From Trichobilharzia regenti (taxonomy: Eukaryota; Platyhelminthes; Trematoda; Strigeidida; Schistosomatidae), in contig OX235266.1 of assembly GCA_944472135.2 (NCBI GenBank), positions 13,433,925 through 13,497,924 of the forward strand: a stretch of DNA of 64,000 nucleotides, read 5' to 3'. Made by a program: the position numbers and the translations under genes. The notes under the pieces were generated by a model. The model ran no database searches and was not told where the DNA came from. It saw only the letters and a list, made by a program, of their open reading frames with translations. This document shows, piece by piece, positions 11,280 to 22,920 of this stretch (positions are counted from its first letter, which is position 1; each line of letters opens with the position of its first letter).

Positions 11280-12353
11280 ATGAAAGCAAAAGTAAGGATG
11301 GGAACCTGGAATGTTCGTACAATGTACGAAACTGGAAAGGCTGCCCAGATAGCCGCTGAAATGATAAGGTAGAGAATAGAAGTGTTGGGAATCTGCGAGA
11401 GCAGATGGAACGGAACTGGAAGGTGCCAACTACCTACTGGAGAGACAGTAATCTTTTCCGGCCACCTAGAGGACAACCATGAGCACACTGAGGGAGTGGC
11501 CATCATGATGTCACCAACAGCAACCAAAGCTCTCATGCAGTGGGAACCAATCTCCTCCAGGATAATGACAGCCAGGTTCAACTCAAAAGGAAGGAAAGTT
11601 ACAGTCATTCAATGCTATGCGCCTACAAATGTCTCAGAACAAGAGAAGAAGGAGGCGTTCAACAGACAACTACAAGCAATAATGGACAATGTCCCAAATG
11701 ACGATATCAAAATCCTGATTGGCGATATGAATGCGAAGCTGGGAGGAGACAACACAGGAAGAGAACTCACCATGGGTCGTGAGGCCCTCGGTGAAATGAA
11801 CGACAATGGCAAACTCTTCTCAGACTTCTGCGCCTTCAATGATTTGGTGATTGGCGGTAGTGTGTTCAAACACAAGGATATACACAAGACGACATGGATT
11901 TCACCAGATGGAAACACCAAGAATCAAATAGACTTCATCTCAATTTCAAGAAAGTGGAGACGGAGCCTACTGGACACAAGGTCAAGGAGAGGAGCAGATG
12001 TGGGTTTACACCACTATCTAGTACAAGGGACTTTCAAGGTGAAACTAAAAGCCTCGAGGATACCTGGGGATAGAACACAATGCAAGTTCAACACTCAAAT
12101 ACTGAAGGACACAACGACAAAAGACACCTTCACTGCAACTGTCAGAGCAAAGCAGGAAACACTACGCGACAGCACTGAAGAATCATGCGTGGAAGAACAT
12201 TGGAAGTCTATGAAGGTGATTTTCAACGAAACGTGTTCAACGGTTCTAGGAAGAAAGAAAAGACAAGACAAGGAATGGCTCTCAACGGACACTTGGAAAT
12301 TAATAGAAGAGAGGAGAATGGCGAAAGAGAAAATGATAAAATGCAAGGACTGA
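11280..12353 (+). pseudogene. RTE endonuclease domain
   Basis: Starts at ATG 11280 with MKAKVRMGTWNVRTMYETGK (the GTWNVRT motif opens AP-like endonucleases of RTE elements). It is interrupted by TAG at 11370-11372 and reopens in the same frame at 11373. Catalytic landmarks visible: ICESRW (the conserved E), QCYAPT, IGDMNAKLG (D and N), and the QIDFI block. The terminal S-D-H is replaced by LHHYL, so the active site looks damaged. A TGA at 12351-12353 separates it from the RT in the same frame. Confidence 0.8.
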
Positions 12354-14148
12354 CAGGAGAAGGAGACGCTGAGCCCAACTTATACAGCACTGGACAAAGA
12401 AGTGAAAAAGAGTGCTAGGAAGGACAAAAGACGATTCTACGACAATCTAGCTACTGAAGCTGAAAAGGCAGCAGGCAAAAGGGACCTGAGGACACTATAT
12501 CAGATAACCAAATCTCTGTCCGGGAAGAGACCAACACAAGCGAAACCTATAAAAGACAGTCAAAAGAACCCGGTTACCAAGGAAGAAAAACAGATTAAAC
12601 AATGGGCGGATCACTTCAAAGAACTCTTGAACCGATCATCACCTGCAACCCGTCCAGAAATACCAACAACAGCGCGCATACAAGTGCAGGTTGACACCAA
12701 TCCTCCAACGAGAGCTGAAGTCTTGAACGCAACCAAACGTCTGAAAGCTGGAAGTACAGCCGGACCAGATGGAAACCCCCCTGAAGCACTGAAAGCGGAC
12801 CCAGAGACGACAGCAGACATGCTGACCCCATTATTGAAAAAGGTCTGGAAGGAGGGAAAGGTGCCTACTGCGTGGACGAAAGGTTGCCTCGTGAAACTAC
12901 CAAAGAAGGGTGACTTAGGACTGTGCAAGAACTGGCGAGGAATCATGCTCCTATCGACGCCAAGTAAAATTCTGAGTCGCATCATCCTGGAGAGATTAAA
13001 GGACGCACTGGAGACAGAACTACGACCAGAACAAGCTGGATTTAGGAAAGGCAAACCATGTACTGACCAAATTGCAACTCTACGCATCATCATCAAAGAA
13101 CAAAGCATGGAATGGCAATCAAACCTCTATCTCAACTTTATAGACTTTGAAAAGGCCTTCGACAGCGTTGACCGTGAAGTAATTTGGAAATTACTCGAGT
13201 ACTATGGCGTACCCCAAATATTCATCAACCTTATTCAACAGCTGTACGACAACGGCACCTGCCAAGTGATCCACAACGGAAGGCTCAGTGAGGCGTTTGG
13301 AGTAAACACAGGAGTCAGACAAGGCTGCTTATTATCAACAATGATATTCCTTATTGTGGTGGACTGACTGGATTATGCGTCAGACAGTGGGAAACGAGAA
13401 GACAGGGATATCCTGGACGACCGACGTGAAGAACCTAGAAGACCTGAATTTCACGCGTGGATGATTCATGTTTGATGTCACACAAAATCGAAGACTTACA
13501 AGCGAAAACCGACAAACTGGTCGAAGAAGCAGCCAACGAAGACAGGACTCCAGGTAAACATAGACAAGATGGAGGTGATGAAAATAACCAACCAACAACA
13601 GCAACAACATCCAACGTCAATCACCACCAACGGGAGGGATTTGAAAGAGGTGACTTCATTCACTTATCTAGGAAGCATTGTCTCAACTACAGGAGGAACG
13701 GACGAGGATGTCAAATCGAGCAAGAATCGGGAAGACGAGAAACACATTCATCAGCCAGAAATCAATGTGGAAATCTTCGTCACTCAGCATCACCAACAAA
13801 ATTTGGATTTTCAAAACAAACGTAAAGTCAGTTCTTCTATACGGATCAGAAACTTGGCGGGTCACAAAGTATATTTCCAAAAGGCTGCAGACCTTTATTA
13901 ACAACTGTCTTCGCTCTGTACTGAAGATTAGATGGCCGGAAAGAATCACCAACAAGGAATTATGGGAACAAACAAAGCAAGAATCAATCGCCCAACAAAT
14001 ATGCAGGAGAAAGTGGAGATGGATCGGACACTCGCTGAGGAGGCTGCTTGGTGACATCGCGCGCCAAGCCCTCGAGTGGAACCCGAAAGGGAAGCGGCGT
14101 GTGGGACGTCCAAGGGTGACATGGAGGAGATCGTGTGAGAGGAGTTGA
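12354..14148 (+). pseudogene. RTE reverse transcriptase and C-terminal part
   Basis: Continues in the endonuclease frame from 12354 to 13367. RT landmarks: GSTAGPDGNPPEAL, KNWRGIMLLSTPSKILSRII, RPEQAGFRKGKPCTDQI, the palm motif NFIDFEKAFDSVDR (first catalytic Asp) and TGVRQGCLLS. At about 13363 a 4-nt ACTG duplication shifts the frame. The FADD box is disrupted around 13450-13470 by extra bases. The remaining C-terminal region is spread over two more frames (13569-13720, 13678-14148) and ends with KWRWIGHSLRR...GKRRVGRPR. Confidence 0.8.
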
Positions 14149-14300
14149 GAGAATATGGATTAACATGGATGCAGGCGAAAAGTACAGCAGAAGACAGAAG
14201 AAAATGAAGACGTGCAGTTGAAGCCCTCTATTCCACTAGGAACCCAAAGGAGCAATAATAATAATAATTCTATGAACTAGCTGTAGGCAGAGAGTTTTTC

Positions 14301-14579
14301 GTAAGATTTTGAACTCATCCACTAAATCAGCCGCTGATGGAGTGTGTACAGGGAATGAAATTCATCATACGAAAACCTCACAAATCAAGGTGAAATTTTA
14401 TAAGTTACCTCTTTGAAAAAGCCAAAATATTCAGGTCACCGTGTCTGATCTACTGATGTCTAGTAAAAATGTGACAGAAAACATATACTACTAGATAATT
14501 TTAAGTAGCCAAAAATCAAACATGTAAAATTAGTAGTGTTCGTAAGGCAGATTGAAGTGATCTAATTGTTAATTTCTCA
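14301..14579. other. gap between RTE and Gypsy elements
   Basis: No gene recognised. Confidence 0.35.
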
Positions 14580-14583
14580 CGTT

Positions 14584-15064
14584 TGTAGGGGACTAATATT
14601 AGAGTTCACTAACATTCCAAGTATAAAAGTAATAATCCAAGTCAGTGGAGTGTTAAATCACAATATATTACCAAAAATACAGTGACGAGTTATAGCAACA
14701 AAAAGGATTACTTGGTTATAAAGTCTAAGTCCTCGGCTACAAATTAATTATATAATCCACAGGCACGTTAATTGTTTGGACTGCGTCTGCTGTAGCTGCT
14801 GTGTTCCGGTTGTAGAAATGTCTTCGGTTGAGAGTAGTAGGCTCCTACAATAAATCCGAAGTATACAACACGGTGTGAGTGGAGCAAGTAAGCAGAAGTG
14901 ACCAGGGAGAAGACGAAGTCTCCAACAGCAGAGTGTATTTTTCAATTGTACACGGAAGTTATGTATATTTCAACAAGAAGCGTTTTAAACAAAAATTATG
15001 TACAATATCTCGAATTTATACAAGTAACCAAAAAGTGTACAATCACATTGTTACGTACTCAACA
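14584..15064 (-). repeat. 3' LTR of the Gypsy element
   Basis: 481 bp, TG...CA ends on both strands, nearly identical to 19676-20156. Differences seen by eye are the AAAGTCTAAG/AACGTATAAG block (2 sites) and TTAATTG/TTAACTG (1 site). Confidence 0.9.
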
Positions 15065-15538
15065 CGGCTCCCCCCTAGAGGTCCGGAGAGACAACCGGGA
15101 AATGATAAGTAAAACTATGAAGTAAATAATAATAGTAATAGCAACTTTTGGATAAAAATAGGGATATATTACAACATGCATAAACGCGAGAAGGTATGTG
15201 AGTCATGTAAAGTCTGAAAGCATATACAATTGGTTCAGCAATAAAAATTGAAAGAGAAAGTCATGTCACTTAAATTTGCACTAACCATGAACATAGATTT
15301 TTAATGTATAAAGAAAAATATGTAAATACACAGTAATTAAGGAGGGGAAAGAAACATTAAAAAAATATGGATTAAAGATCAATAGTTTTTGGAAAGGACA
15401 CTACCTGTTTTTTCGGTGAGGTACATATAAATAAATAATAGTGATAGTAACATCAAAGTTTACGACGAAATACTAACCGTCATGATGATAATGTCTAAAC
15501 GAAAAAGATAATAATAATTTTTAATTATTTTTCTTTTG
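15065..15538 (-). other. 3' untranslated region and polypurine tract
   Basis: Between the pol stop and the 3' LTR. Immediately before the LTR, in element orientation, is a purine run (TAGGGGGGAG, 15067-15076) that can serve as the plus-strand primer. The rest is AT-rich with no frame. Confidence 0.6.
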
Positions 15539-18500
15539 TTAGTCCTCAAAATGAACGTAGCGAGCCGGTTTACTGATTTGCCGACCACTACGTGTGTGAT
15601 ATGGAGGGAGGATAAGACTTGGTGCCGGTGGAGGGGATTCGGATGTTTGATTATTTGATTGCGCAGCTGCCGATGTAGATTCGAAGTCGTTGTCGGTGTA
15701 TGCGGGTTTGATTCGATCAATTGAAACAGTCTCTCGTCTTCCATTCTTGTTCACTGTAAAGTGTTTGTCTGAACGTTTAATAACTTGAAAGGGTCCTTCG
15801 TATGGAGGTTGCAATCCTTTTCTGATGGCGTCGACTCGAATGAAGACGAATTTGCAAGTTTGTAGATGTTTGTTGATCTGATCTCTTCGGGGAGATTGTC
15901 GAGGTGCTGTTGGTTGAAGTTGAAGCATTTGTCTAGTTAATCGGTTAGTGAAGTCGGCAATGTTCACGTCTGTGGAATCGGCTGAGGGGACTAGCTGTCC
16001 AGGCAAGGTTAGGTTGGTGCCATAGACAAGTTGAGCCGGTGTACATCCTAAATCTTCTTTGATAGTAGAACGGATACCAAGTAAAATCAAAGGTAAGTAT
16101 TCACTCCACTTAGATGTATCATTCTGCGCCATCAGGGAGCTTTTCAGTTGTCTGTGGAATCTTTCCACTAGACCATTCGCTGCCGGATGATAGGCTGTTG
16201 TGGAGATATGTTTCACTCCCAGAAGTCTCGTCAGTTCGCGAAAGAGTGTCGATTGGAATTGAGGACCGCGGTCGGATGTAATAGTAGTTGGTACACCGTA
16301 GTTTGACACCCAACGGTCGAGAAAAACTAAAGCAACGTTTTCAGCAGATATGTCGTTTAAGGGGCATGCAATAGCCCAACGAGTAAATCTATCAATCGCT
16401 GTCAGGATATGTGTATATCCCCTTGATGTTGGCAATGGTCCCACGATATCTATATGGATATGCTGAAATCTCCTTTCGGGTAATTTAAACGTCTTCGGGG
16501 TTGTAATAGTGTGGCGGTGTACTTTGGAGCATTGGCATTGGATACATTCTCGTGCCCATCTCCGAATGTCAGAGTTCATTTTAGGCCACACGAAGCGTTC
16601 GCCGATCAGCCTGACCGTGGCGCGTACTCCAGGGTGGGAAAGCGAATGTAAATGTTCGAACAATGCTTTTCGGCAACTGAGAGGGACAAATGGACGATTA
16701 GTGCCGGTAGATACATCGCAGACTATGGTTGCATCCGATAAGGGGATAGGCACATCTTTGAGTTGTAAGGAAGAGTTTCTGCGGCAGGTTTGGAGTTCAA
16801 CGTCATCTTTTTGTAATTGAGCCATACGATCAAGACTGATGTCTACCGACGTTTGGAGCTGGTTAATGTCACTTCTTGAAAGAGAATCGGCTACCACGTT
16901 CGCATCCCCTTTGATGTACTGAATGTCGGTTGAAAATTGGGAGATATAATCCAACTGTCTGGCTTCTCTAGGGGAGTGTTTATCAAGTGAAGTAGTGAAA
17001 GCATGACACAGGGGCTTGTGGTCAGTAAAAATAGTGAAATGCCGGCCCTGTAGTAAGTAACTGAAATGCTTCACTGCAAGATATATGGCCAGCAATTCTC
17101 TCCCAAAAGTGCTGTATCGTGTCTGAGCCGGTTCCAACTTCTTAGAAAAGAATGCGAGTGGGGTGACTTCGCCCTTCATCTTTTGTTGTAATACTGCCCC
17201 CACTGCTACCTGTGATGCATCTGTACATAAAATGAGTGAAGCTTCTGGGTTGATGTGAGATAACATTACGACGTTGGATAAGGCATCTTTTGCATTATTA
17301 AATGCTGCTTTTGCTTCTTCAGACCACTGAAATTTCTTCGAATTGCATCTAAGTAGGTCGGTCAGTGGCTGAACTATGGAGGCACATGATGGAATAAAAC
17401 GTCGGTAGAAGTTGAACATCCCGAGAAAACGTCTAAGTTTCTTTAAGGAATCAGGTTCGGGAAAGTTCTTAATAGTTTCTATCTTATCTTCGGTAGGTCT
17501 GATGCCTTCGGCAGTTATTCGATGTCCTAAGAATTCAATGGAAGGGGAACCAAAAATACATTTCTTTGGATTGATAACAACTCCAAATTGTTCAAACCTT
17601 TGAAATAACAAGCTTAAGTGTTGCATATGTTCTTCCGTCGATGAGCTGGCAATTAAGACATCGTCGATATATACAAAGACGAAATCAAGACCTTGGGTAA
17701 CTTGGTCCATAAAACGCTGAAATGTTTGAGCAGCATTCTTTAGTCCGAAAGGCATTCTCAAGAATTCGAATAATCCAAAAGGCGTAATAATTGCTGTTTT
17801 TGCAATGTCTTCTGGAGCGACTGGTATTTGATGATATGCCCTCACCAAGTCAACTTTAGTAAAAATGGTCTTTCCATGTAAGGTCAAGGAGAAGTCGTGG
17901 AGATGAGGTATAGGATAACGATCTGGTACCGTAGCGTTATTCAAAGCGCGATAATCTCCACATGGTCGCCAGTCATGATTAGTTTTAGGTACCATGTGCA
18001 GAGGTGAAGACCATGGGCTGTTAGATGGTCGTATGATACCTAACTGCATCATATGTTCAAATTCCGACTTAGCTGCTGCTAGTTTATCGGGTGGTAACCG
18101 TCGTGGACGTGCCTTCACAGGTTGTCCTGTTGTGATGATTTTATGCGTAACTGTATGAGATATATCTTCGACATTGTATGATGGTTTAAGGATTTTAGGA
18201 AATCGTTGCAATAAAGCAGAGAACATTTCACTCTCCGGCTTTTCTATGCAGATGCTATGAACAGAGTAGTCGCATGTAATACCATGGATCTTGAGTTGGG
18301 TGCAATTGTCAACCAGTTTTTTCTTGCTGATATCAACCAACAGATTGAAGTGACTTAGAAAGTCTGCACCTAGTATAGCGTGACGTACGTCAGCTACTAT
18401 GAAGATCCATGTGAAACGTCGGCGTAGTCCCAAATTTAAAATCATTGACTGTTCGCCATACGTCTGTATGTTGGTTTGGTTGGCAGCACGGAGTGAAAGT

Positions 18501-18652
18501 TTTCCAGGTATTTTGGCTGATCGCCTGGATAGTGAGGGGGGGATAACACTGACCTCGGCGCCTGTATCTACCAGGAATAATGTGCCGGTAGTCAAATCCC
18601 TCACATAAAAAAGGCGACTGTGGTGATTGCCAGTAACAGCTGTCGCCATCAC
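15539..18652 (-). CDS. pol: Gypsy Pol polyprotein (PR-RT-RH-IN)
   Basis: About 1037 residues without a stop. Protease DTGA at residues 29-32 and ILGADFL at 93-99. RT with [12 protein letters not shown] near 264-275, PFGLKNA at 301-307 and the catalytic YIDD at 328-331. RNase H acidic residues D478, E519, D544, D589. Integrase zinc finger H669/H673...C703/C706 and catalytic D735, D794, E830 (35 residues between the last two). The C-terminal part ends in a basic tail. The frame opens with GTG then ATG (18649-18647) overlapping the gag TGA. It is in the -1 frame relative to gag and so is probably made by -1 frameshifting; reinitiation at TGATG is the alternative. All catalytic residues are present, so it may be functional. 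Confidence 0.93.
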   Translation of the reverse strand: MMATAVTGNHHSRLFYVRDLTTGTLFLVDTGAEVSVIPPSLSRRSAKIPGKLSLRAANQTNIQTYGEQSMILNLGLRRRFTWIFIVADVRHAILGADFLSHFNLLVDISKKKLVDNCTQLKIHGITCDYSVHSICIEKPESEMFSALLQRFPKILKPSYNVEDISHTVTHKIITTGQPVKARPRRLPPDKLAAAKSEFEHMMQLGIIRPSNSPWSSPLHMVPKTNHDWRPCGDYRALNNATVPDRYPIPHLHDFSLTLHGKTIFTKVDLVRAYHQIPVAPEDIAKTAIITPFGLFEFLRMPFGLKNAAQTFQRFMDQVTQGLDFVFVYIDDVLIASSSTEEHMQHLSLLFQRFEQFGVVINPKKCIFGSPSIEFLGHRITAEGIRPTEDKIETIKNFPEPDSLKKLRRFLGMFNFYRRFIPSCASIVQPLTDLLRCNSKKFQWSEEAKAAFNNAKDALSNVVMLSHINPEASLILCTDASQVAVGAVLQQKMKGEVTPLAFFSKKLEPAQTRYSTFGRELLAIYLAVKHFSYLLQGRHFTIFTDHKPLCHAFTTSLDKHSPREARQLDYISQFSTDIQYIKGDANVVADSLSRSDINQLQTSVDISLDRMAQLQKDDVELQTCRRNSSLQLKDVPIPLSDATIVCDVSTGTNRPFVPLSCRKALFEHLHSLSHPGVRATVRLIGERFVWPKMNSDIRRWARECIQCQCSKVHRHTITTPKTFKLPERRFQHIHIDIVGPLPTSRGYTHILTAIDRFTRWAIACPLNDISAENVALVFLDRWVSNYGVPTTITSDRGPQFQSTLFRELTRLLGVKHISTTAYHPAANGLVERFHRQLKSSLMAQNDTSKWSEYLPLILLGIRSTIKEDLGCTPAQLVYGTNLTLPGQLVPSADSTDVNIADFTNRLTRQMLQLQPTAPRQSPRRDQINKHLQTCKFVFIRVDAIRKGLQPPYEGPFQVIKRSDKHFTVNKNGRRETVSIDRIKPAYTDNDFESTSAAAQSNNQTSESPPPAPSLILPPYHTRSGRQISKPARYVHFED

Positions 18653-19536
18653 TGTCTGGCTGAGGCGTTTCCCTGAGCCTGGTTGGCTTCGCTAAAGCTG
18701 CACGGTTTTACACATTTCAGGGCATGACGTCCAAACTTCCAGTGATACCAGCATATATTGCTATCCCGAGAAGACGTGTAAGAACGCTGTCGTGAGAAGG
18801 ATCGTCGTCGTGATGGTGACCTTCTCTGTGAGCTCCGTCTCCGGACTTGTCGATCAGACTTATTAGTTTCCAAATTGTCAATCCTTGCCGCTAAGTCTGC
18901 AATGGCGGCGAGTATCGGTGTGTCTGCCGTGGGTGTGGAATGACACGGTGTGGCACTATCAGATGCTACGTGACTTATGGTGTTATCAGATAAAACATCC
19001 ATAATACTATCTGCCATGTCACTTAGTTGGTCTAAGTCATACGACTTTCCTGAGATGATTAAAATTTGCTGGACATTTCTAGGTAAACGTTGCAACCACA
19101 TCTGTTTCAGCACGACCTCGTCTACTTTATGATTTCCGATTAACTGGCGCATGTGCCTGAGCAGCTGGGATGGTTTACGTGGGCCTAGATCACAGCCTGT
19201 GAGCAATTGTTGGATTCTTTTCTCATCCGACAAACTGGTACGTTGTATGAGGAGGGCTTTAAGTTTATCAAATTGATGTTCCGTCGGAGGATCTTCGATG
19301 AAATCGCTGATTTCTGTCAATACTGACGGAGGGAGTTCTGCCAGCACCATACCATATTTGGCTATTTGGGACTTAATGCCCCGTGCTTCTAGCAACGGTT
19401 CAATTACCGCAAACCAAATCCTTGGTTCTGCGAAACCGTATTGGGGTAAACGAAAATCAGTGATGGCATTTATTGTGGCATTTGTCTCGCTATTAGTTGT
19501 CTGCTCGTTTGATGTACCGGACTGAGGTGATGACAT
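18649..19536 (-). CDS. gag: Gypsy Gag
   Basis: 295 residues from ATG at 19536 (MSSPQSG...). The frame is open to an earlier ATG at 19596, but that would add a hydrophobic leader unlike Gag. The N-terminal half contains [20 protein letters not shown], then the [16 protein letters not shown] and [20 protein letters not shown] blocks typical of CsRn1-type Gag. An Arg/Ser-rich stretch ([18 protein letters not shown]) is followed by the zinc-binding CHCC motif C-x2-H-x9-C-x3-C at about residues 262-279. It ends in TGA at 18651-18649, overlapping the pol ATG. Structural protein of the particle; it binds the genomic RNA. Confidence 0.9.
   Translation of the reverse strand: MSSPQSGTSNEQTTNSETNATINAITDFRLPQYGFAEPRIWFAVIEPLLEARGIKSQIAKYGMVLAELPPSVLTEISDFIEDPPTEHQFDKLKALLIQRTSLSDEKRIQQLLTGCDLGPRKPSQLLRHMRQLIGNHKVDEVVLKQMWLQRLPRNVQQILIISGKSYDLDQLSDMADSIMDVLSDNTISHVASDSATPCHSTPTADTPILAAIADLAARIDNLETNKSDRQVRRRSSQRRSPSRRRSFSRQRSYTSSRDSNICWYHWKFGRHALKCVKPCSFSEANQAQGNASARQ
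18667..18673 (-). promoter_or_regulatory. -1 ribosomal frameshift heptamer GGGAAAC
   Basis: In gag frame the codons are CAG GGA AAC, giving X_XXY_YYZ with GGG, AAA, C. It lies 15 nt before the gag stop. After a -1 slip the reading continues into the pol frame without a stop. A GGCGAC/GTCGCC stem (about 18647 down to 18613) is a candidate stimulatory hairpin, although its spacer of about 19 nt is longer than usual. Confidence 0.65.
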
Positions 19537-19656
19537 TATGAATATGGGGTTATTGGTACAAATTAGGATACAAATATAAACCACACACAAAATCACAATG
19601 AATATAAAAATAGCAAAAATAAGAATATGAATATGCCAAAATAATCCGTGTTCTTA

Positions 19657-19668
19657 TCGGGCTCACCA
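19657..19668 (-). promoter_or_regulatory. primer-binding site, tRNA-Trp-like
   Basis: TGGTGAGCCCGA starts 7 nt inside the 5' LTR boundary. It differs by one base from the tRNA-Trp-type site TGGTGACCCCGA used by CsRn1-clade elements, then diverges. Confidence 0.55.
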
Positions 19669-19675
19669 ATTAATT

Positions 19676-20156
19676 TGTAGGGGACTAATATTAGAGTTCA
19701 CTAACATTCCAAGTATAAAAGTAATAATCCAAGTCAGTGGAGTGTTAAATCACAATATATTACCAAAAATACAGTGACGAGTTATAGCAACAAAAAGGAT
19801 TACTTGGTTATAACGTATAAGTCCTCGGCTACAAATTAATTATATAATCCACAGGCACGTTAACTGTTTGGACTGCGTCTGCTGTAGCTGCTGTGTTCCG
19901 GTTGTAGAAATGTCTTCGGTTGAGAGTAGTAGGCTCCTACAATAAATCCGAAGTATACAACACGGTGTGAGTGGAGCAAGTAAGCAGAAGTGACCAGGGA
20001 GAAGACGAAGTCTCCAACAGCAGAGTGTATTTTTCAATTGTACACGGAAGTTATGTATATTTCAACAAGAAGCGTTTTAAACAAAAATTATGTACAATAT
20101 CTCGAATTTATACAAGTAACCAAAAAGTGTACAATCACATTGTTACGTACTCAACA
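19676..20156 (-). repeat. 5' LTR of the Gypsy element
   Basis: 481 bp, partner of 14584-15064. It should contain the promoter and poly(A) signals of the element. Confidence 0.9.
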
Positions 20157-20439
20157 CGTTTGAAGAAGCAGTGCTGTATCTCAATATCCTCAAACCAAAC
20201 AGCTCAACACAATGAATTACACGGATCAGACGGTGCTTTATGTCACCTACCATTTCATGTGGTTTCGCATTGATTTTCTTAAAGTGTGTATAGCCGTGTA
20301 ACATCTCTTTGCTGCACGAGAATAAATTTTTTTAAATTCGTTCGTAAAATCAATAAAGTTTATTGTATATGCAGTAAGATAAGTGGATTACATTCACGAA
20401 ATACGGTAAAAGGAGACTACCGGGTATTCCAACTTTGGT

Positions 20440-20690
20440 CACCAGTTAACATCATTCAGCAAACCACTGGAAGATCAAGGGATTACTGAATGATGGTTTC
20501 ATTCTGATTCGGGACTCTTCTTCACTGAGCACCCACTGGAATTCAGGGTTTTCTTTCATACCACTGGGAGTTAATCAATTGAATCATGAATTCTATCTTT
20601 TTTTCTAATTCTGTATTTTAGCGCAACCACCAGTCGGTATCATCGGGGCGTATTTTGTCCACACTCGCGACGGGATAGACCACCTTTGTC
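20440..20690. repeat. fold-back element, copy 4 (strongly decayed)
   Basis: Left arm and central block recognisable from TTCGGGACTCTTC, CACTGGGA and TTTAGCGCAACCACCAGTC. Ribozyme core lost. Confidence 0.45.
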
Positions 20691-20815
20691 ATAAACTGGA
20701 AGTCCAGGCAACTTCGTTCTGCAAATAGTCACTAGGAAGAATAAGAGTGATTTTGAAGGGATATTTTGTGTGTATTTGATGTAATAGCATATTAGTTTGT
20801 TTAGAAGATTTATCA

Positions 20816-21840
20816 CATAGTGAGTGAAACAGTATTATTATTAACTGGATGACAAAGTTTCGAACACAATTTATCATCTTTAGCGAGGTAAAGGGGGTGC
20901 GTCGGCCGGGAACCGAACTCCGGACCATGTGGATGGTCGGCGAGCTCCCCAACCGCTATGCCAGCGACGCCCGTACCCGTCCATAACCATATCAAAGAAT
21001 GTAGCTACACAACGTCGAAACTTTCATTTTATAGTTTTCTTAATTCTTTCCTGTTTATCGCCGGAGGGCAATAGATTTCTCTAGATGTTTGAGTGGACAG
21101 GCGTTGAATCATTTCTACAACACGTGTTGGTTTGCAGTTGATTCGATAAATAAGGATTCTGTTATTAATCTCTTCTTCCATCCTATTACATTAGATTTTT
21201 AAATTGTCGTCTTATCCCATCCCATCCTATTGTATGGATGGTTATGTGTAACCGCATATAGTGAATGCTATACTTGAACTATTCTCGGGATTTCTTATCT
21301 TATTTGGGTCAGCTAATCTGGATTTTCCTAGGTTTTTATGCCTCACTGGTCTAACTGACCCCGTCCCACTAATAGTTTGACCAATATATTAGGCGTGACA
21401 ACTATCACAGGTAGGTTATTAGATAAACTAATTTTTTTGTTTGATACGCTGTTCCACAGAGTCCTTTAACTGACAAAGCTTGTTGCGACTAGAGTTTGTG
21501 GGTTTGAGTGCCAGTCACGTTTATTCCTGCTTGTATTGCTAAGAATTCTGTGTAAGGTTGGCGAAGTCCCTTCTTTGTATAGGAGTACTACTGATGATTT
21601 AGATTCCTTATTCTTGGTGTTGTGATTATCCTGCGCTTGTTTGACATCCAACTGCAAACCGAAATATGCAATAGAAGTGATTCAACACCTGTCCAACTAG
21701 AGATCAGTTGGCCCTTCGACCACGAATAGGAAAGAATGAAGAAAAGTATAAAACTCATAATCCGAACTAAAGCTCCAGGCGACGTCGTCCTGAAACTAGT
21801 CACTAGAAAGCATCAGATTGATTTTCAAAGGATCCTTTGT
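20816..21840 (-). pseudogene. Penelope-like relic, split by a tRNA-like insertion
   Basis: The terminal block GTGAAACAGTATTATTATT...GGATGA at 20820-20880 and CATATCAAAGAATGTAGC...CAACGTCGAAACTTT at 20985-21030 are contiguous in the neighbouring copy at 21.9 kb. Inside, the minus-strand stretch 21657-21466 reads KSSVVLLYKEGTSPTLHRIL, a PLE segment upstream of GIY-YIG. Many stops. Confidence 0.5.
20881..20980 (-). mobile_element. tRNA-like SINE head (RTE-tailed SINE family), truncated
   Basis: On the minus strand GCGTCGCTGGCATAGCGG opens a tRNA-like fold closed by CCGACGC, with a B box around GGAGTTCGGTTCCC. This is followed by about 20 nt of the SINE body (CCCCTTTACCTCGCTAAAG) and then PLE sequence resumes. 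It matches the head of the SINE at 41911. Confidence 0.6.
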
Positions 21841-22920
21841 AGGGATCTGATGTGAATCCATATTAGTTTGTTTATTAGATATATCACTCACCATGAGTGA
21901 AACAGTATTATTATTTACTGGATGATAAATATTTCGAGTAAAATGTATTGCTCATAATCATATCATCAATTATAATCACACAACTTCGAAACTTGAGTTT
22001 CATAGTTTTCTTCATTCTTTCCTATTCGTTGTCGTAGGGGTAATATAATTTTCTGCATGTCTTGGACAAGTGTTGAATCATTTACATTACACGTGTTGGT
22101 TTGCAGTTGATTCGATAATTAAAGCTTCTATTATCAATCTCTCCTCCCACACTGTGACATTAGATTTCAAAACTGTCATCTTATTCCATCCTATTGTATG
22201 GTTGTGTGTAACTGCATGTAGTGAGTGCTATAGCTGAACTATTCTTTAAATTTCTTATTTTATTCGGGTCAACTAATATGGATTTGGCTATGTTTTATGC
22301 TCGGCTATTATGAATATCCCTGTTCTACTACTTTGAGTTATGTACTTGACCTGACGATCATTGCAGGAGATGTCTAAGATAAACTGAATTGTTTTGTTTT
22401 ATTGGCTCCACAGGATTTACCATTTAACCGAAAAAGCTTGTTTCTAATGGATTTTGCGAGTTTGAATGTCAGCGACAGTTATTCCTGCCTGTAGCTTTAA
22501 GAATTCTGTGTCAGGTTTCCAGGATTCCTTCCCGGTATGGAAGTACTACTGATCGTTTAGATTCCTTATTGTTGGTTTTGTCATTGTTTTGAACATGTTT
22601 GACATCCATACAGAAGAAGATTGATAACAGAAGCTTTGTTTTCAGAATCAACTGCAAACCAGCACTTGTATTAGAAATGACTAGAACGTCTGGGAAATTC
22701 TACTTCCCCTACGACGACGAACAGGAAAGAATAAAGAAAACTATAAAACTCAAAATTCGAAGTCGTATAATAATAACTGATGATATGATTATAAACGATG
22801 ATTAATTTTGGTCGAAACTTTTATCATCCAGTTAGCAATAATACTGTTTCATTCACTGTGACTGATATTTTAAATAAACAAAGTAATAAGGGGTCCGATA
22901 TGTTTCAAGTTTAGTAAACA
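21841..22920 (-). pseudogene. Penelope-like relic with inverted terminal repeats
   Basis: The block GTGAAACAGTATTATTATTTACTGGATGATAAA at about 21895-21930 reappears inverted at about 22815-22860 (in parts: TTATCATCCAGTTAGC, AATACTGTTTCATTC). Between them the sequence parallels the PLE relic at 21.0-21.8 kb (CACGTGTTGGTTTGCAGTTG in both). Confidence 0.5.

Larger units (their letters stand above)
11006..14267 (+). mobile_element. RTE-clade LINE (SR2-like), broken
   Basis: Bounded by a 9-bp direct repeat TTCTATGAA (10997-11005 and 14268-14276) and ending in (AATA/ATA)n, the usual RTE tail. A 5' untranslated part (11040-11160) is followed by one polyprotein frame: AP-type endonuclease, then reverse transcriptase, then the C-terminal WRWIGH...R.A..W.P.GKR...GRP block typical of this family. 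At least two in-frame stops (11370, 12351), a 4-nt duplication near 13363 and several later frameshifts inactivate it. Because the frame is still readable for most of its length the copy is not very old. Confidence 0.85.
10990..14300 (+). other. possible 40-nt host exon split by the RTE insertion
   Basis: If the RTE and one 9-bp repeat are removed, the left 16 nt (10990-11005) and right 24 nt (14277-14300) join into 40 nt bounded by a pyrimidine-rich tract plus AG (10988-10989) and the donor GTAAGA (14301). Only phase 2 is open, reading TSFYELAVGREFF. This is an inference from splice signals only; there is no family match. Confidence 0.25.
14580..20160 (-). mobile_element. Ty3/Gypsy retrotransposon, CsRn1-type, apparently intact
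   Basis: Two 481-bp LTRs in direct orientation enclose gag and pol on the minus strand. A 4-bp direct repeat CGTT (14580-14583, 20157-20160) fits target-site duplication by a Gypsy integrase. LTRs differ at about three positions by eye, so the insertion is recent. Coding capacity is complete: Gag with CHCC motif, protease, RT, RNase H, HHCC integrase and DD35E core. The CHCC Gag and a primer site starting TGGTGAGCCCGA (close to the tRNA-Trp site TGGTGACCCCGA) place it with CsRn1/Kabuki/Boudicca-type elements. It likely sits in an intron or in intergenic DNA. Confidence 0.9.
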
